Source of the DNA: Campylobacter sp. RM12651 | GTDB taxonomy: Bacteria > Campylobacterota > Campylobacteria > Campylobacterales > Campylobacteraceae | Direction: 5' to 3' | Length of the DNA stretch: 64,000 bases | Assembly (NCBI RefSeq): GCF_022369475.1 | Contig: NZ_CP059600.1 | Span: forward strand, 1,488,001 to 1,552,000 | Part shown: positions 45,852 to 55,186 of the stretch, piece by piece | Position numbering within the stretch: the first letter of the stretch is position 1 | Layout of the letters: each line of letters begins with the position of its first letter | Made by a program: the position numbers and the translations under genes | The notes under the pieces: generated by a model | The model's database searches: none | What the model was told of the DNA's origin: nothing | Seen by the model: only the letters and a program-made list of their open reading frames with translations

Positions 45852-46998
45852 TGTAGTATTCCAAAATATTATATGCTGTATCTCTTTTAGCTGGATTTTC
45901 ACCTAAATCACGGATTAATTCTATCATTTGCTGTTCATTCATTCTATATTTTGCACCTGCAGCTGCAACAACATTTTCTTCCATCATAGTCGAGCCTAAG
46001 TCATTTGCGCCAAATTTTAATGCGAGTTGCCCTACTGCACTTCCTTGAGTAACCCAAGAGCTTTGAATGTTTGCAAAATTATCTAAATATATTCTAGAAA
46101 TTGCTAATAATCTTAAATATCTATTAGAACTTGCATTCATTAAATGTGGATTTTCAGCCTTTAATCTAGTGTTTTTACCTTGAAAACTCCATAAAATAAA
46201 TGCTCTAAAGCCACCTGTTATATCTTGAAGATTTCTTAAATAGTCTAAATGCTCAATTATTTCTTCATCGCTTTCAACATGCCCAAACATCATCGTTGCA
46301 CTACTAAGTAAGCCTAATTCGTGAGCTTCTTTATGAATTCTTAACCAAGTAGCAGTATCGCATTTACTAGGTGCTACCATATCTCTTACTCTATCGCTTA
46401 AAATCTCCGCACCTGCTCCAGGGATAGAAAACAACCCACAATCGCTCATTCTTTTTAAGACTTCTTTAGTGCTAATTTTGCTAATTTTTGCAATATATTC
46501 AATCTCAACCGCACTAAAGCCGTGAATTGTAATGCTAGGATAATTTGTGCTTATATATCTTAATAAATCTTCATACCAAGTAATATCAAGCTTTGGATGA
46601 ACCCCGCCTTGAAATAATATTTGAGTGCCACCAATTGCTAATAATTCTTCAATCTTTTGTCCAATTTGTTCGTATGTTAAAATATAACTATCACTATCCT
46701 TTGCGTGGCGATAAAAAGCACAGAATTTACAATCAACTAAACAAATATTTGTGTAATTAATATTTCTATCTACTACAAAAGTAGTAAGTTTGCTTGGATG
46801 AAGCTTATTTTTTACTGCATAAGCAATCTGACCTAAAGTAGCTAAATCAGAATTTCTTAATAAATTAAGTGCTTGTTCTTTAGTAATTCTTGGGACTATT
46901 CCTTTTGGTGCATAAGGATTTTCCCAATCTTTATGGATATTAAATGCTGAAGTTTTATAATTTGTATTTATTTTTTTACTTAATAATGCTGCGTTCAT
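45844..46998 (-). CDS. mqnC: Dehypoxanthine futalosine cyclase MqnC
   Basis: This radical-SAM enzyme of the futalosine menaquinone pathway cyclises dehypoxanthine futalosine. The cluster cysteines are Cys86-x3-Cys90-x2-Cys93 in ICLVDCKFCAF. LFQGGVHPKLDITWYEDLLRYI, GFSAVEIEYIAKIS and PGAGAEILSDRVRDMVAPSKC are typical of MqnC rather than MqnE. Menaquinone is the respiratory quinone of this group. AAGGAC precedes the ATG. Confidence 0.9.
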   Translation of the reverse strand: MNAALLSKKINTNYKTSAFNIHKDWENPYAPKGIVPRITKEQALNLLRNSDLATLGQIAYAVKNKLHPSKLTTFVVDRNINYTNICLVDCKFCAFYRHAKDSDSYILTYEQIGQKIEELLAIGGTQILFQGGVHPKLDITWYEDLLRYISTNYPSITIHGFSAVEIEYIAKISKISTKEVLKRMSDCGLFSIPGAGAEILSDRVRDMVAPSKCDTATWLRIHKEAHELGLLSSATMMFGHVESDEEIIEHLDYLRNLQDITGGFRAFILWSFQGKNTRLKAENPHLMNASSNRYLRLLAISRIYLDNFANIQSSWVTQGSAVGQLALKFGANDLGSTMMEENVVAAAGAKYRMNEQQMIELIRDLGENPAKRDTAYNILEYYNE

Positions 46999-47005
46999 AT
47001 TGTCC

Positions 47006-47821
47006 TTACTTTATATAATTTATTAATGAGCCAAGACGCTCTATTCTACATTCAATCTTATCGCCACTTTTTAAAAATTTAGGTGGATTAAAGCCCATTC
47101 CAACACCACTTGGAGTGCCTGTGCTAATGATAGTTCCAGCCTTTAAACAGGTGTAATTTGATAATTCTTTTAAGATATAAGGAATATCAAAAATTAATAA
47201 ATTAGTATTAGAACTTTGTCTTAATTCATCATTTACAAAACATTCTATTTTTAAATTACTTGCTTCTTTTATACTAAGACTTGTATTTATAAAACTACCA
47301 AACGGGCAAGAATTAGCTAAACTTTTTCCCATATACCATTGCTTATGTTTGTTTTGAATTGCCCTATCGCTAATATCATTTAAAATGGTATATCCTAAAA
47401 TATAATCATCAAAATCACTTGTATCATCTAATTTATAAGCGTCTTTTCTAAGTATAAATGCAAGTTCGCATTCATAGTCTAATTTTTCGCCACTAATATC
47501 TAAAATATCAAATGGATTAGAAAACTCATTTACTCTTTTTGCAAAATAAACAGCTTCTTCTCTTTTGCCATCAAACTCAATTCCTTTAAATTTATAGCTT
47601 TCTTTTGCGTGTTCTAAATAATTTATCCCTAAGCATATAATATCTTGATAAGGAGATTTGATTGGAGATAATAACTTAACTTCGCTAAGCATAAAAGCAT
47701 CTTCAATCAATTCTAATCTATCAAAATAAGAAGAATAATTTTTAAAATAACCCACCTTATTATTATCGCCTAAATTCCCATGATAAACTACATTATCTTT
47801 CATAAATCTAATCAATTTCAT
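47006..47821 (-). CDS. Fumarylacetoacetate hydrolase (FAH) family protein
   Basis: This 271-aa protein has the FAH fold: IICLGINYLEHAKE, the metal ligands in LDYECELAFIL, the block ILGYTILNDISDRAIQ and GTIISTGTPSGVGMGFNPPKFLKSGDKIECRIERLG near the end. Members act as hydrolases, decarboxylases or oxaloacetate tautomerases/decarboxylases; the substrate cannot be named here. It lies 7 nt upstream of mqnC and 1 nt after a small membrane protein gene. Confidence 0.85.
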   Translation of the reverse strand: MKLIRFMKDNVVYHGNLGDNNKVGYFKNYSSYFDRLELIEDAFMLSEVKLLSPIKSPYQDIICLGINYLEHAKESYKFKGIEFDGKREEAVYFAKRVNEFSNPFDILDISGEKLDYECELAFILRKDAYKLDDTSDFDDYILGYTILNDISDRAIQNKHKQWYMGKSLANSCPFGSFINTSLSIKEASNLKIECFVNDELRQSSNTNLLIFDIPYILKELSNYTCLKAGTIISTGTPSGVGMGFNPPKFLKSGDKIECRIERLGSLINYIK

Positions 47822-47822
47822 A

Positions 47823-48305
47823 CTAACCCCTTTTTACTAGATTTTCTAAAATATATTGCTCTAATTTAGTCTTAGGTATGCTAAGTTCATTTGCTTTATT
47901 ATAAATTTCAACAACAATTGCGTTGTATTTTTCATATTCAAAATGCGATAAATGTATTTGCCACGCTGCTTTTATTTGTCTAAGACTTGCTATTTTTCTT
48001 GTATAAATCTTAAAAATATCAAAACATATAAAAATAGCAGAAGTTACAAATACAGCACTAATTAAACTAAAATGAAAGTCAATTTTTTCAAATAAAAAAT
48101 GAGTAGCAATAGTTAATGGAGTAAGCACGATTAAACACAATATAAAATATATAAAATAAGTATTAAAATAATTAAACTTAAAATGTAATTTCGCTGGGTC
48201 AATTAACATTCCTTCATTATAAAGACTATTTGCTTCTATTAAATCTAAAAATTTTACAGGCTCATTTGAGAATTTAAAAAGCTTATTAATTAGTAATTCT
48301 TTCAT
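47823..48305 (-). CDS. Hypothetical membrane protein
   Basis: The 160-aa product, started at the ATG at 48305 (AAGGA upstream, 1 nt after the previous stop), is not recognised. It has two hydrophobic segments between about residues 50 and 105 (YFIYFILCLIVLTPLTIATHFLF and FSLISAVFVTSAIFICFDIF) and soluble ends. It is packed between the coiled protein gene and the FAH gene, probably in one operon from rarD to recG. Confidence 0.55.
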   Translation of the reverse strand: MKELLINKLFKFSNEPVKFLDLIEANSLYNEGMLIDPAKLHFKFNYFNTYFIYFILCLIVLTPLTIATHFLFEKIDFHFSLISAVFVTSAIFICFDIFKIYTRKIASLRQIKAAWQIHLSHFEYEKYNAIVVEIYNKANELSIPKTKLEQYILENLVKRG

Positions 48306-48306
48306 T

Positions 48307-48750
48307 TCAATCCTTAAAAATTTCATTATATTTTAACGCTGCTAAATCAAAAAATTCTTTAGCTTTTTCATCTCCTAAAGATTTTTGAACGCACTCTTCA
48401 AATTCTGGTAAAAGTTTTAATAATTTATCTTTTAATTCATCGCTAGGTAAAGTCTTTATGGTATTTAAAACAGATACTAAAGCTAAGGCTTTTTCTTTAT
48501 CATTTTCAGGCATTAAACTTGCGTATTTATTAAATATTTCTTCTAAATTATCGCACAATAATGCACATTTTTCGTTTTCATTATGAATTAGGCTTAAAAC
48601 TTCTTCTTGAGTAAAATTAGCTGTATTTTTTTCTTCTTTTCTTACAAAATCTCCGTGTTTATCAAGCTCTTTAAAAACCTTTTTTAAAATAGTTACGAAA
48701 AACAATACTATAAAAATTATACCTATTACATAAATTCCAACTTCATTCAT
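48307..48750 (-). CDS. Hypothetical single-helix membrane protein
   Basis: This 147-aa protein has one N-terminal membrane helix (VGIYVIGIIFIVLFFVTIL) and a charged, helical remainder facing the cytoplasm or periplasm. No family is recognised. It overlaps rarD by 4 nt (ATGA) and precedes another membrane protein gene by 1 nt. Confidence 0.55.
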   Translation of the reverse strand: MNEVGIYVIGIIFIVLFFVTILKKVFKELDKHGDFVRKEEKNTANFTQEEVLSLIHNENEKCALLCDNLEEIFNKYASLMPENDKEKALALVSVLNTIKTLPSDELKDKLLKLLPEFEECVQKSLGDEKAKEFFDLAALKYNEIFKD

Positions 48751-49610
48751 AGTTTATTTCCTTTTTTAAACACATTATCATAAACACTTAAAGCTACTGC
48801 TATAAAAATTATAATAAATGATATTAATTTATGTTGATTTATTGGCTCATTGTATAAAAAAATAGCAACTAAAAAAGAAATTATCGGGCAAATATATTGC
48901 ATATATGAAAGTAATGTTAAGCTTAATTTTTGTGTAGCATAATTGTATCCTAACATAGGTAGCAAGGTTACAAGCCCACTAAGTGCAAGTAATACTCCTA
49001 AATAATCAATATCAAAATGAGCTAAATTCGTTGGGATAGAAAATAAAAATATTAAAGCAAAAGGAGTGATTAATAATGTCTCTAAGAAAAACCCATAAAC
49101 GCTACTTACATAAACTTTTTTACGAATAATCGTATAAAAATTAACTAAGAGCGCTAAAGTAATTGATAATATAGGTAAAGCTCCTAAAGTAATTACTTCA
49201 AATAAACACGCAAAAATCACTAAACTAACACTAATAATTCCTAATTTACTCATATTTTCTTTTAAAAATACTTTTGCAAAAATTATCCCAAATAATGGAC
49301 TTAAAAAATATCCTAAAGAAGTTTCTAAAATCAAATTCTTTTGAATCATATAAATATAAAGCCCCCAATCTCCACTAATTAAAGCACCACAAATAAAAAG
49401 ATTAAAAGCCATTTTTAAAGATTTTAATTCTTGTAAAGCTTTTTTAAATTGCCCTATAATTATTAAAAATATTGCTAAAAATATAACCGACCAAACTATC
49501 CTATGCGACATTACTACAAAGGCATCTAATGTATCAAGTTGTTTGTAAAAAATAGGCACTAAACCCCAAAATACAAAAACAACAAAAGCTACAAAAAATC
49601 CATAATTCAT
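48747..49610 (-). CDS. rarD: RarD-type EamA permease
   Basis: This 287-aa protein has about ten membrane helices arranged as two EamA halves. The N-terminal FVFWGLVPIFYKQL and HRIVWSVIF, and SLGYFLSPLFGIIFAKVFLKENM, match RarD. Substrates of RarD are not established. It is the first gene of a minus-strand row that runs to recG. Confidence 0.85.
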   Translation of the reverse strand: MNYGFFVAFVVFVFWGLVPIFYKQLDTLDAFVVMSHRIVWSVIFLAIFLIIIGQFKKALQELKSLKMAFNLFICGALISGDWGLYIYMIQKNLILETSLGYFLSPLFGIIFAKVFLKENMSKLGIISVSLVIFACLFEVITLGALPILSITLALLVNFYTIIRKKVYVSSVYGFFLETLLITPFALIFLFSIPTNLAHFDIDYLGVLLALSGLVTLLPMLGYNYATQKLSLTLLSYMQYICPIISFLVAIFLYNEPINQHKLISFIIIFIAVALSVYDNVFKKGNKL

Positions 49611-49644
49611 AAAAATTTTTCCTTAAAATGTAAAACTTATCTCA

Positions 49645-49650
49645 TATAAT
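49645..49650 (+). promoter_or_regulatory. -10 element for aroF-aroK
   Basis: A perfect TATAAT lies 32 nt before the DAHP synthase ATG, with AAGGAG as Shine-Dalgarno. Confidence 0.45.
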
Positions 49651-49682
49651 CATAATTTACTAAATTAAAAAAAGGAGAAACG

Positions 49683-51017
49683 ATGAATTGGTCGCTAGAT
49701 TCATATAAAAATTATAAAGCTCTTCAGCAACCAAACTATGAAAACAAGGAAGAATTAGAAAATGTAGTAAATGAATTAAAATCGTATCCACCTTTAATAT
49801 TTGCTATGGAAGCAAATGAATTAAAAAACGAATTAGCAGCAGTTTGTAAAGGAGATGCGTTTTTATTACAAGGTGGTGATTGTGCTGAAAGTTTTAATGA
49901 TTTTAGTGCAAATAATATCCGTGATATGTTTAAATTATTTTTGCAAATGGCATTAGTTTTGCAATTTGGTGGGTCAAAAAAAGTAGTAAAAATTGCTCGT
50001 ATGGCAGGACAATTTGCAAAGCCTAGAAGCTCTGATTTTGAGAATAAAGATGGTATAAGCTTACCAAGTTATCGTGGAGATATTATAAATGATTGTGAGT
50101 TTTGCGAAAGTGCAAGAGTTCCAAAAGCTAAAAAAATGCTAAAAGCTTATATGCAAAGCTCTGCTACGCTTAATTTGCTTCGTGCATTTAGTGTAGGTGG
50201 ACTTGCTGATTTAGCCCAAGTGCATAAATGGAATTTAGGTTTCGTAAGACGCGCTGATATTGATGATAAATACGCACTTTTAACTCAAAGATTAACAGAA
50301 GCACTTGATTTTTTTAAGGCTTGTGGAATAACTAGCTTAAATGATGCTAGATTACACGAAACAAAAATCTACACAAGCCACGAAGCCTTGCTTTTACCTT
50401 ACGAAGAAGCACTTACTAGAATAGATAGCTTAAGTGGAGCTTATTATGATTGTTCAGCTCATATGCTATGGATTGGCGAGAGAACTCGTGGGCTTGATGA
50501 TGCTCATGTGCATTTTTTAAGCGGAGTTAAAAATCCAATAGGTGTTAAAATAGGACCTAGTGCTAGTGCTAGTGATATATTAGCCTTAGCTGATAAGCTA
50601 AATCCACAAGATGAAGCAGGAAGATTAAATATAATCATTAGAATGGGTGCTAGTAAGATTAAAAATCTTGAAAATATCTTTAAAGAATTAAGCAAAGAAC
50701 AAAGAAATATAATCTATAGCATAGACCCAATGCACGGCAATACTCAAAGCATAAATGGCTATAAGACTAGAAAATTTGATGATATTTTAGATGAAGTTAA
50801 AAATTTCTGGCATATTGCAAGAGCTAATAATATAATTCCTGGTGGGGTTCATTTTGAAATGACAGGACAAAATGTAACCGAATGTTTAGGCGGAAGCGTA
50901 GGAGTTAGCGAAAGCGATTTAGCAAGACGCTATGAGACCCAATGCGATCCTAGATTAAATGCAGACCAAGCATTAGAACTTGCATTTTTAATAGCTGAAT
51001 TAATGAAGCAAAAATGA
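49683..51017 (+). CDS. aroF: Class II 3-deoxy-7-phosphoheptulonate (DAHP) synthase
   Basis: This enzyme starts the shikimate pathway from PEP and erythrose 4-phosphate. It is the plant-type (class II) form: WSLDSYKNYKALQQPNY at the N-terminus, FLLQGGDCAESF, RMAGQFAKPRSSD, MLWIGERTRGLDDAHVHFLSGVKNPIGVKIG and DPMHGNT, including metal-site Cys and His. Length 444 aa is typical. It overlaps aroK by 4 nt, so two shikimate-pathway enzymes are coupled. Confidence 0.94.
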   Translation: MNWSLDSYKNYKALQQPNYENKEELENVVNELKSYPPLIFAMEANELKNELAAVCKGDAFLLQGGDCAESFNDFSANNIRDMFKLFLQMALVLQFGGSKKVVKIARMAGQFAKPRSSDFENKDGISLPSYRGDIINDCEFCESARVPKAKKMLKAYMQSSATLNLLRAFSVGGLADLAQVHKWNLGFVRRADIDDKYALLTQRLTEALDFFKACGITSLNDARLHETKIYTSHEALLLPYEEALTRIDSLSGAYYDCSAHMLWIGERTRGLDDAHVHFLSGVKNPIGVKIGPSASASDILALADKLNPQDEAGRLNIIIRMGASKIKNLENIFKELSKEQRNIIYSIDPMHGNTQSINGYKTRKFDDILDEVKNFWHIARANNIIPGGVHFEMTGQNVTECLGGSVGVSESDLARRYETQCDPRLNADQALELAFLIAELMKQK

Positions 51018-51610
51018 AAAACATTGTTTTAATCGGTTTTATGGGCTGCGGTAAAAGCACAACTGCAAGAAGGCTTAGTAAGATTATTAAAAAAGAAGTA
51101 GTAGATACTGATAGCATAATAAAACAAAGAACTGGGCTTGAGATTAAAGAGATTTTTGAGCGTTATGGAGAAGAATATTTTAGGAATTTAGAAAAAGAAT
51201 TAAGAGATGAATTAGCCACAAAAAGTGATTTAATCATCTCTTGCGGCGGTGGTTTTGCTAATTTACAAGATTTAAGAAAATTAGGTTTTGTAGTGTTTTT
51301 AGACCTTAGTTTTTACAAAATCGCAACAAGGCTTAAAAACGATACTAAACGCCCATTATTTGATGAAAAGGCGAAATTGCTTTATGATAAAAGAATGCCA
51401 CTTTATAATAACGCTTGTGATATAAAAGTAAATATTTTAAATCTAAAAGCAAGAGAACTTGCTAAGATTTTAGAATTTTTCTTAGGCACTAATATCACAA
51501 ATGATGTTAGAAAAGCCTTTATAAAACCTAGCCTAAATAGAAAAATAAATCGTAAAATTAAACCTATAAAAACTGATAAGTTTAAATTAAACCCAATAAG
51601 AGCTAATTAA
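51014..51610 (+). CDS. aroK: Shikimate kinase
   Basis: AroK phosphorylates shikimate. The P-loop FMGCGKST is near the N-terminus, followed by DTDSIIKQRTGLEIKEIF, the substrate-site CGGGFAN and the lid Arg region KNDTKRPLF. At 198 aa it has a ~30-residue basic C-terminal tail (Lys/Arg/Asn-rich) beyond the usual ~170 aa. Confidence 0.93.
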   Translation: MKNIVLIGFMGCGKSTTARRLSKIIKKEVVDTDSIIKQRTGLEIKEIFERYGEEYFRNLEKELRDELATKSDLIISCGGGFANLQDLRKLGFVVFLDLSFYKIATRLKNDTKRPLFDEKAKLLYDKRMPLYNNACDIKVNILNLKARELAKILEFFLGTNITNDVRKAFIKPSLNRKINRKIKPIKTDKFKLNPIRAN

Positions 51611-51623
51611 CTTAGCTCTTATT
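51595..51623. terminator. Bidirectional terminator between aroK and hxlR gene
   Basis: A perfect 12-bp inverted repeat (AATAAGAGCTAA/TTAGCTCTTATT) with a TTAAC loop overlaps the stop codons of both convergent genes. Confidence 0.75.
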
Positions 51624-51932
51624 ATTGCTTCCCCATTTACACATCATATTAAGAATTGGTATTAATGATTTTCCTTTATTGCTTAGACTATATTCAACCT
51701 TAGGTGGGATTTGCGGATATTCGGTGCGTATTATTAAATCATCTTGCTCTAATTCTTTTAATGCCTTTGTTAAACTCTTAAAAGAAATTCCAATAAGCAT
51801 TCTTTTAAGCTCATTATATCTTATAATCTCATTGATTGATAAAAGATACAAAATACTCATTTTATATTTTCCTGAAATTAGGTTTAGCGTATAATAAATT
51901 CCACATTTATTATAATCATTTTTTCTTTTCAT
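51612..51932 (-). CDS. HxlR-family transcriptional regulator
   Basis: This 106-aa winged-helix protein has the HxlR pattern: a Cys near the N-terminus (CGIYYTLNLISGKYKMSILYLLS), then IRYNELKRMLIGISFKSLTKALKELEQDDLIIRTEYPQIPPKVEYSLSNKGKSL. HxlR members often sense reactive electrophiles or oxidants through that Cys (as YodB and HypR do). It is divergent from mdaB, the likely target, with a palindrome between them. C. jejuni has HxlR-type peroxide regulators (RrpA/RrpB). Confidence 0.87.
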   Translation of the reverse strand: MKRKNDYNKCGIYYTLNLISGKYKMSILYLLSINEIIRYNELKRMLIGISFKSLTKALKELEQDDLIIRTEYPQIPPKVEYSLSNKGKSLIPILNMMCKWGSNNKS

Positions 51933-51945
51933 TACTCTCCTTTTG

Positions 51946-51958
51946 GTTAGTATCTAAC
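51946..51958. promoter_or_regulatory. Candidate HxlR operator
   Basis: The perfect palindrome GTTAG-TAT-CTAAC lies in the divergent region 14-26 nt upstream of the regulator's own ATG and just upstream of the mdaB -35. It is well placed to control both genes. Confidence 0.55.
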
Positions 51959-51971
51959 AATTTTGTTCGTA

Positions 51972-52000
51972 TTGACTTAAAATAAAGTAAAAATTATAAT
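51972..52000 (+). promoter_or_regulatory. Sigma-70 promoter of mdaB
   Basis: TTGACT (51972-51977) and a perfect TATAAT (51995-52000) are 17 nt apart, close to the consensus and stronger than typical Campylobacter promoters. The ATG lies 30 nt downstream with AAGGAG. Such a strong promoter fits a gene held off by a repressor. Confidence 0.75.
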
Positions 52001-52029
52001 ACAATTTTATTTTTAAACAAGGAGAAATT

Positions 52030-52617
52030 ATGAAAAATGTTTTATTAGTTAATGGTGCTAAGGCTTTTGCTAATGCAGGTGCAAGACTAAATGCAAGTTT
52101 GCAACAAGTTGCGTATGATACTTTAGTAGAAAATGGTTTTAATGTAGAACAAACCATAATTGATGATGGATATGATGTATTAGAAGAAGTAGAAAAATAT
52201 GTAAGAGCTGATATTATAATTTATCAAATTCCAGGATTTTGGATGAATGCACCTTGGATAGTATGGGAATATTTTTCAAAAGTTTTTGGAGCTGCTTTTG
52301 GTAAATTATGTGCTAGTGATGGAAGAAGTAGAAGTGATGCTAGTAAAAAATACGGCTCTGGTGGGCTTAGTCAAAATAAAAAATATATGCTATCTTGGAC
52401 TTGGAATGCACCTGAAGAAGCATTTACTGATAAAGAGCAATTTTTTGGTGGTGTCGGTATTGATGGAGTTAGCTTAAATCTTCATAAAACTCACGAGTTT
52501 TTAGGTATGAGTGCACTTAAAACTTTTGCTTGTTATGATGTAGTAAAAGACCCGCAAGCAGAAAAATATTTTAAAGACTATAAAGAACATATCTTAAATG
52601 AAATAGTAAAAAAATAA
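52030..52617 (+). CDS. mdaB: NAD(P)H quinone reductase MdaB (flavodoxin fold)
   Basis: This 195-aa FAD/FMN enzyme reduces quinones by two electrons and protects against oxidative stress. Typical MdaB blocks are LLVNGAKAF at the start, IIYQIPGFWMNAPWIVWEYFSKVFG, KYGSGGL, KYMLSWTWNAPEEAF, and HKTHEFLGM near the end. It faces a HxlR regulator across a region with an operator and a near-consensus promoter. Confidence 0.88.
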   Translation: MKNVLLVNGAKAFANAGARLNASLQQVAYDTLVENGFNVEQTIIDDGYDVLEEVEKYVRADIIIYQIPGFWMNAPWIVWEYFSKVFGAAFGKLCASDGRSRSDASKKYGSGGLSQNKKYMLSWTWNAPEEAFTDKEQFFGGVGIDGVSLNLHKTHEFLGMSALKTFACYDVVKDPQAEKYFKDYKEHILNEIVKK

Positions 52618-52619
52618 TA

Positions 52620-52648
52620 TTTTGGATTTAGGTTTTCTAAATCCAAAA
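52620..52648 (+). terminator. Terminator after mdaB
   Basis: A perfect 12-bp stem (TTTTGGATTTAG/CTAAATCCAAAA) with a GTTTT loop begins 3 nt past the stop. The bases to 52784 hold only very AT-rich DNA and the next promoter. Confidence 0.75.
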
Positions 52649-52741
52649 TTAAAAAAAATTAAATTTATTTTAAATATTTTTAATAATTTTATAATTTAAA
52701 TTATAAACAAATAATTTATATATTTTTAAGTTCATATTACC

Positions 52742-52747
52742 TATAAT
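52742..52747 (+). promoter_or_regulatory. -10 element for the chemoreceptor gene
   Basis: A perfect TATAAT lies 37 nt before the ATG in AT-rich DNA; no clear -35 is seen. Confidence 0.4.
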
Positions 52748-52784
52748 CAAAATCTTAATCTAAATCAACAAACAAGGAAAAACT

Positions 52785-54470
52785 ATGAAACTATCAACCA
52801 AAATTGCATTGTTTTCATTCATTGGAATTTTAATTAATTCTATAGTTTTAGTATCACTTCATAAATACTATGATAACTACTCTGTAAATTACACAAAACA
52901 TACGGTAGAAGATGAAATCTTAACCGCTAAAAAACAACAGGTTAAAGCCCTAGTAGAAAGCGTTTTAAGGTATTCTGGTGCTATTTATGAAAAGCATAAA
53001 AACGATGGCACTTTAAATAATTTTAAGGCTGAATTACAAGAATATTTATCAAAAGTAAGATTTGGTAGAGCAAATAGTTATTACACCGTATTTGATAAAG
53101 ATGGAAATATATATTACCATCCATCATCATCTTGGATTAATACTAATAAATATAACGAAAACGACGCTAAAGGTATGAAATTCGTCCAAGAAATGATTAA
53201 GAGTGCTGATAATAACGATGGTTATGTTAGATATTTTTATGAAGACGCAAATACAAATAAAGTAATGGAAAAATTATCATACACTAGCAAAGATAAAGCA
53301 AGCGGTCTTTATTTTATGACTTGGTTATCTTGGGAGACAATTAGCAAAACTTCAATAGAAAAAGTATCAAAAGATACAGAAGAACAAAGCTATAATAATA
53401 TGATTACTTTTATAATTACTACTGCACTTATAATAATTGCGATTGTAAGCTTATCAATTATCTTCGTAAAATTCCAAATCACTCGCCCACTAAACAATCT
53501 AACAGCTAAATCAAACGAACTTAGCAGTGGAGATGGAGATTTAACTAAAAAGCTAGATGATAAAGGTAATGATGAAATAGCTCAAGCTTGTAAAGCTATT
53601 AATATATTCTTAGAAAAAGTAAGAATTCTAATAGCACAAGCAAAAGATATCTCAAATGAAAACGCTTCAATAGCAAATGAATTAAGCCACACAAGTCTTC
53701 AAACAGGTAAGCGTGCAGAAGAAGGTAGCGTAATAGTTACAGAAGTAGCTAATAAAGGAACTAATACTAAAGCAAACCTTGATAAAGGTGTAATTGGTGC
53801 AGCTAAAGGTAAAGATGAATTAAGTAATGCAAGTAAGTTTATAAAATCAGCAAACGATGCTATTAATTCATTAACTAATCAAATAAATCATAGTGCTGAT
53901 ATAGAAAGTGCTTTAGCTAGTAAGATTGAGCAATTAAGCCGTGATGCTGATAATGTTAAATCTATTTTAGAAATAATTAATGATGTAGCAGACCAGACTA
54001 ACTTACTTGCACTAAATGCTGCAATAGAAGCAGCACGTGCAGGAGAGCATGGTAGAGGATTTGCCGTAGTAGCTGATGAAGTAAGAAGCCTAGCAGAAAG
54101 AACTCAAAAAAGCCTTAGTGAAATAAATGCAACAATAAGCGTTATAGTTCAAGGTATTAAAGATGCAAGCGAACAAATGAGCACTAATTCAGCAGAAATT
54201 AGTAAATTAACTCAAGTAGCAAGTAATACCCAAGATACAATTAATGAAATGGGTAAAGTAATGAGTGAAGCTGTAAAAATTAGTGAAGCAACTGTAAATG
54301 ATTATATAAGCACAAGCAAAGATATGAGCGAGATATTAAGTGGAGTAAATAATATGAATACTATCACTAATGAAAACGCAAGAAGCGTAGAAGAAATAGC
54401 AGGAGCAGCAAATCATCTAAGTGAGATGACAGAACAACTAAACAAAAAGCTAAATGAATTTAGAACTTGA
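52785..54470 (+). CDS. Methyl-accepting chemotaxis protein with Cache sensor
   Basis: This 561-aa transducer has TM1 (about 7-27), a periplasmic single-Cache-type domain (about 35-200; [32 protein letters not shown]), TM2 (about 208-230), a HAMP domain and a signalling domain. The hairpin tip reads [39 protein letters not shown], which contacts CheA and CheW. No C-terminal CheR/CheB tether pentapeptide is seen (it ends NEFRT). Ligand unknown; Cache sensors often bind amino or organic acids. Confidence 0.93.
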   Translation: MKLSTKIALFSFIGILINSIVLVSLHKYYDNYSVNYTKHTVEDEILTAKKQQVKALVESVLRYSGAIYEKHKNDGTLNNFKAELQEYLSKVRFGRANSYYTVFDKDGNIYYHPSSSWINTNKYNENDAKGMKFVQEMIKSADNNDGYVRYFYEDANTNKVMEKLSYTSKDKASGLYFMTWLSWETISKTSIEKVSKDTEEQSYNNMITFIITTALIIIAIVSLSIIFVKFQITRPLNNLTAKSNELSSGDGDLTKKLDDKGNDEIAQACKAINIFLEKVRILIAQAKDISNENASIANELSHTSLQTGKRAEEGSVIVTEVANKGTNTKANLDKGVIGAAKGKDELSNASKFIKSANDAINSLTNQINHSADIESALASKIEQLSRDADNVKSILEIINDVADQTNLLALNAAIEAARAGEHGRGFAVVADEVRSLAERTQKSLSEINATISVIVQGIKDASEQMSTNSAEISKLTQVASNTQDTINEMGKVMSEAVKISEATVNDYISTSKDMSEILSGVNNMNTITNENARSVEEIAGAANHLSEMTEQLNKKLNEFRT

Positions 54471-54495
54471 TTTATTAGCTTAAAAATAAACTTAT

Positions 54496-54525
54496 TATTA
54501 GGAATTAGTATGCTAGTTCCTAATA
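54496..54525. terminator. Bidirectional terminator between mcp and rdgB
   Basis: A 13-bp inverted repeat with one mismatch (TATTAGGAATTAG/CTAGTTCCTAATA) and a TATG loop lies between two convergent genes. Confidence 0.7.
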
Positions 54526-54534
54526 TGTAATTTA

Positions 54535-55128
54535 TTAAAAAATCTTTTTTAATTCTTCTAAAGCCTTAAATCTGTGGCTAATTTTATTTTTTTCATCTTG
54601 ACTAAGCTCTGCAAAAGTCTTACTTAATCCTAAAGGAATAAACATACTATCATAGCCAAAACCATTATTACCGCTTTCTATTTTACTAATCGTTCCATCG
54701 CAAACGCCTTTTGCAAATTCTATCTTTGAATTAGTAATTAAGCATAAAACGCAAACAAAACTAGCCTTACTAAAATCAACTCCAACTTTTGTTAATTCAA
54801 GGCGTAATTTTTCTCTATTTTTAGCATCTTTTTCATCACTAAAATCATTTGCGTATCTAGCAGAAAAAATGCCTGGAGCATTATCTAAAGCCTCAACGCA
54901 AAGACCACTATCATCAGCTAATACTGCATAATTTTTCTTATCTTCTTCGCTTAATTTATCCCACAATGCTTTTGCTTTAATTTTTGCATTTTGTTTAAAG
55001 CTATTTCCATTTTCAATAGGATTAAAATCACTCACAAAATCACTTGCTAAATAAAGCTCACAATTTGTTAATAATTCTTTAAATTCTTTTAATTTACCAC
55101 TATTTGAACTCGCAATTATTATTTTCAT
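54535..55128 (-). CDS. rdgB: Non-canonical purine NTP pyrophosphatase RdgB/HAM1
   Basis: This housekeeping enzyme removes dITP and XTP. Family blocks are IIIASSNSGKLKEF at the N-terminus, NYAVLADDSGLCVEAL, PGIFSARYA, GNNGFGYDSMFIPLG, and KNKISHRFKALEEL. Length 197 aa is normal. It is divergent from the flavoprotein gene. Confidence 0.93.
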   Translation of the reverse strand: MKIIIASSNSGKLKEFKELLTNCELYLASDFVSDFNPIENGNSFKQNAKIKAKALWDKLSEEDKKNYAVLADDSGLCVEALDNAPGIFSARYANDFSDEKDAKNREKLRLELTKVGVDFSKASFVCVLCLITNSKIEFAKGVCDGTISKIESGNNGFGYDSMFIPLGLSKTFAELSQDEKNKISHRFKALEELKKIF

Positions 55129-55186
55129 TATCTATCCTTTATAATTTTTAGTATTATAAGTAATAAAAATACCAAAAGGACAAACC

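Noticed and set aside
44721-45902. Longer M16-like start (17 extra residues)
   Set aside because: The extra part lies wholly inside mqnC; the ATG at 45851 has the common 8-nt overlap geometry.
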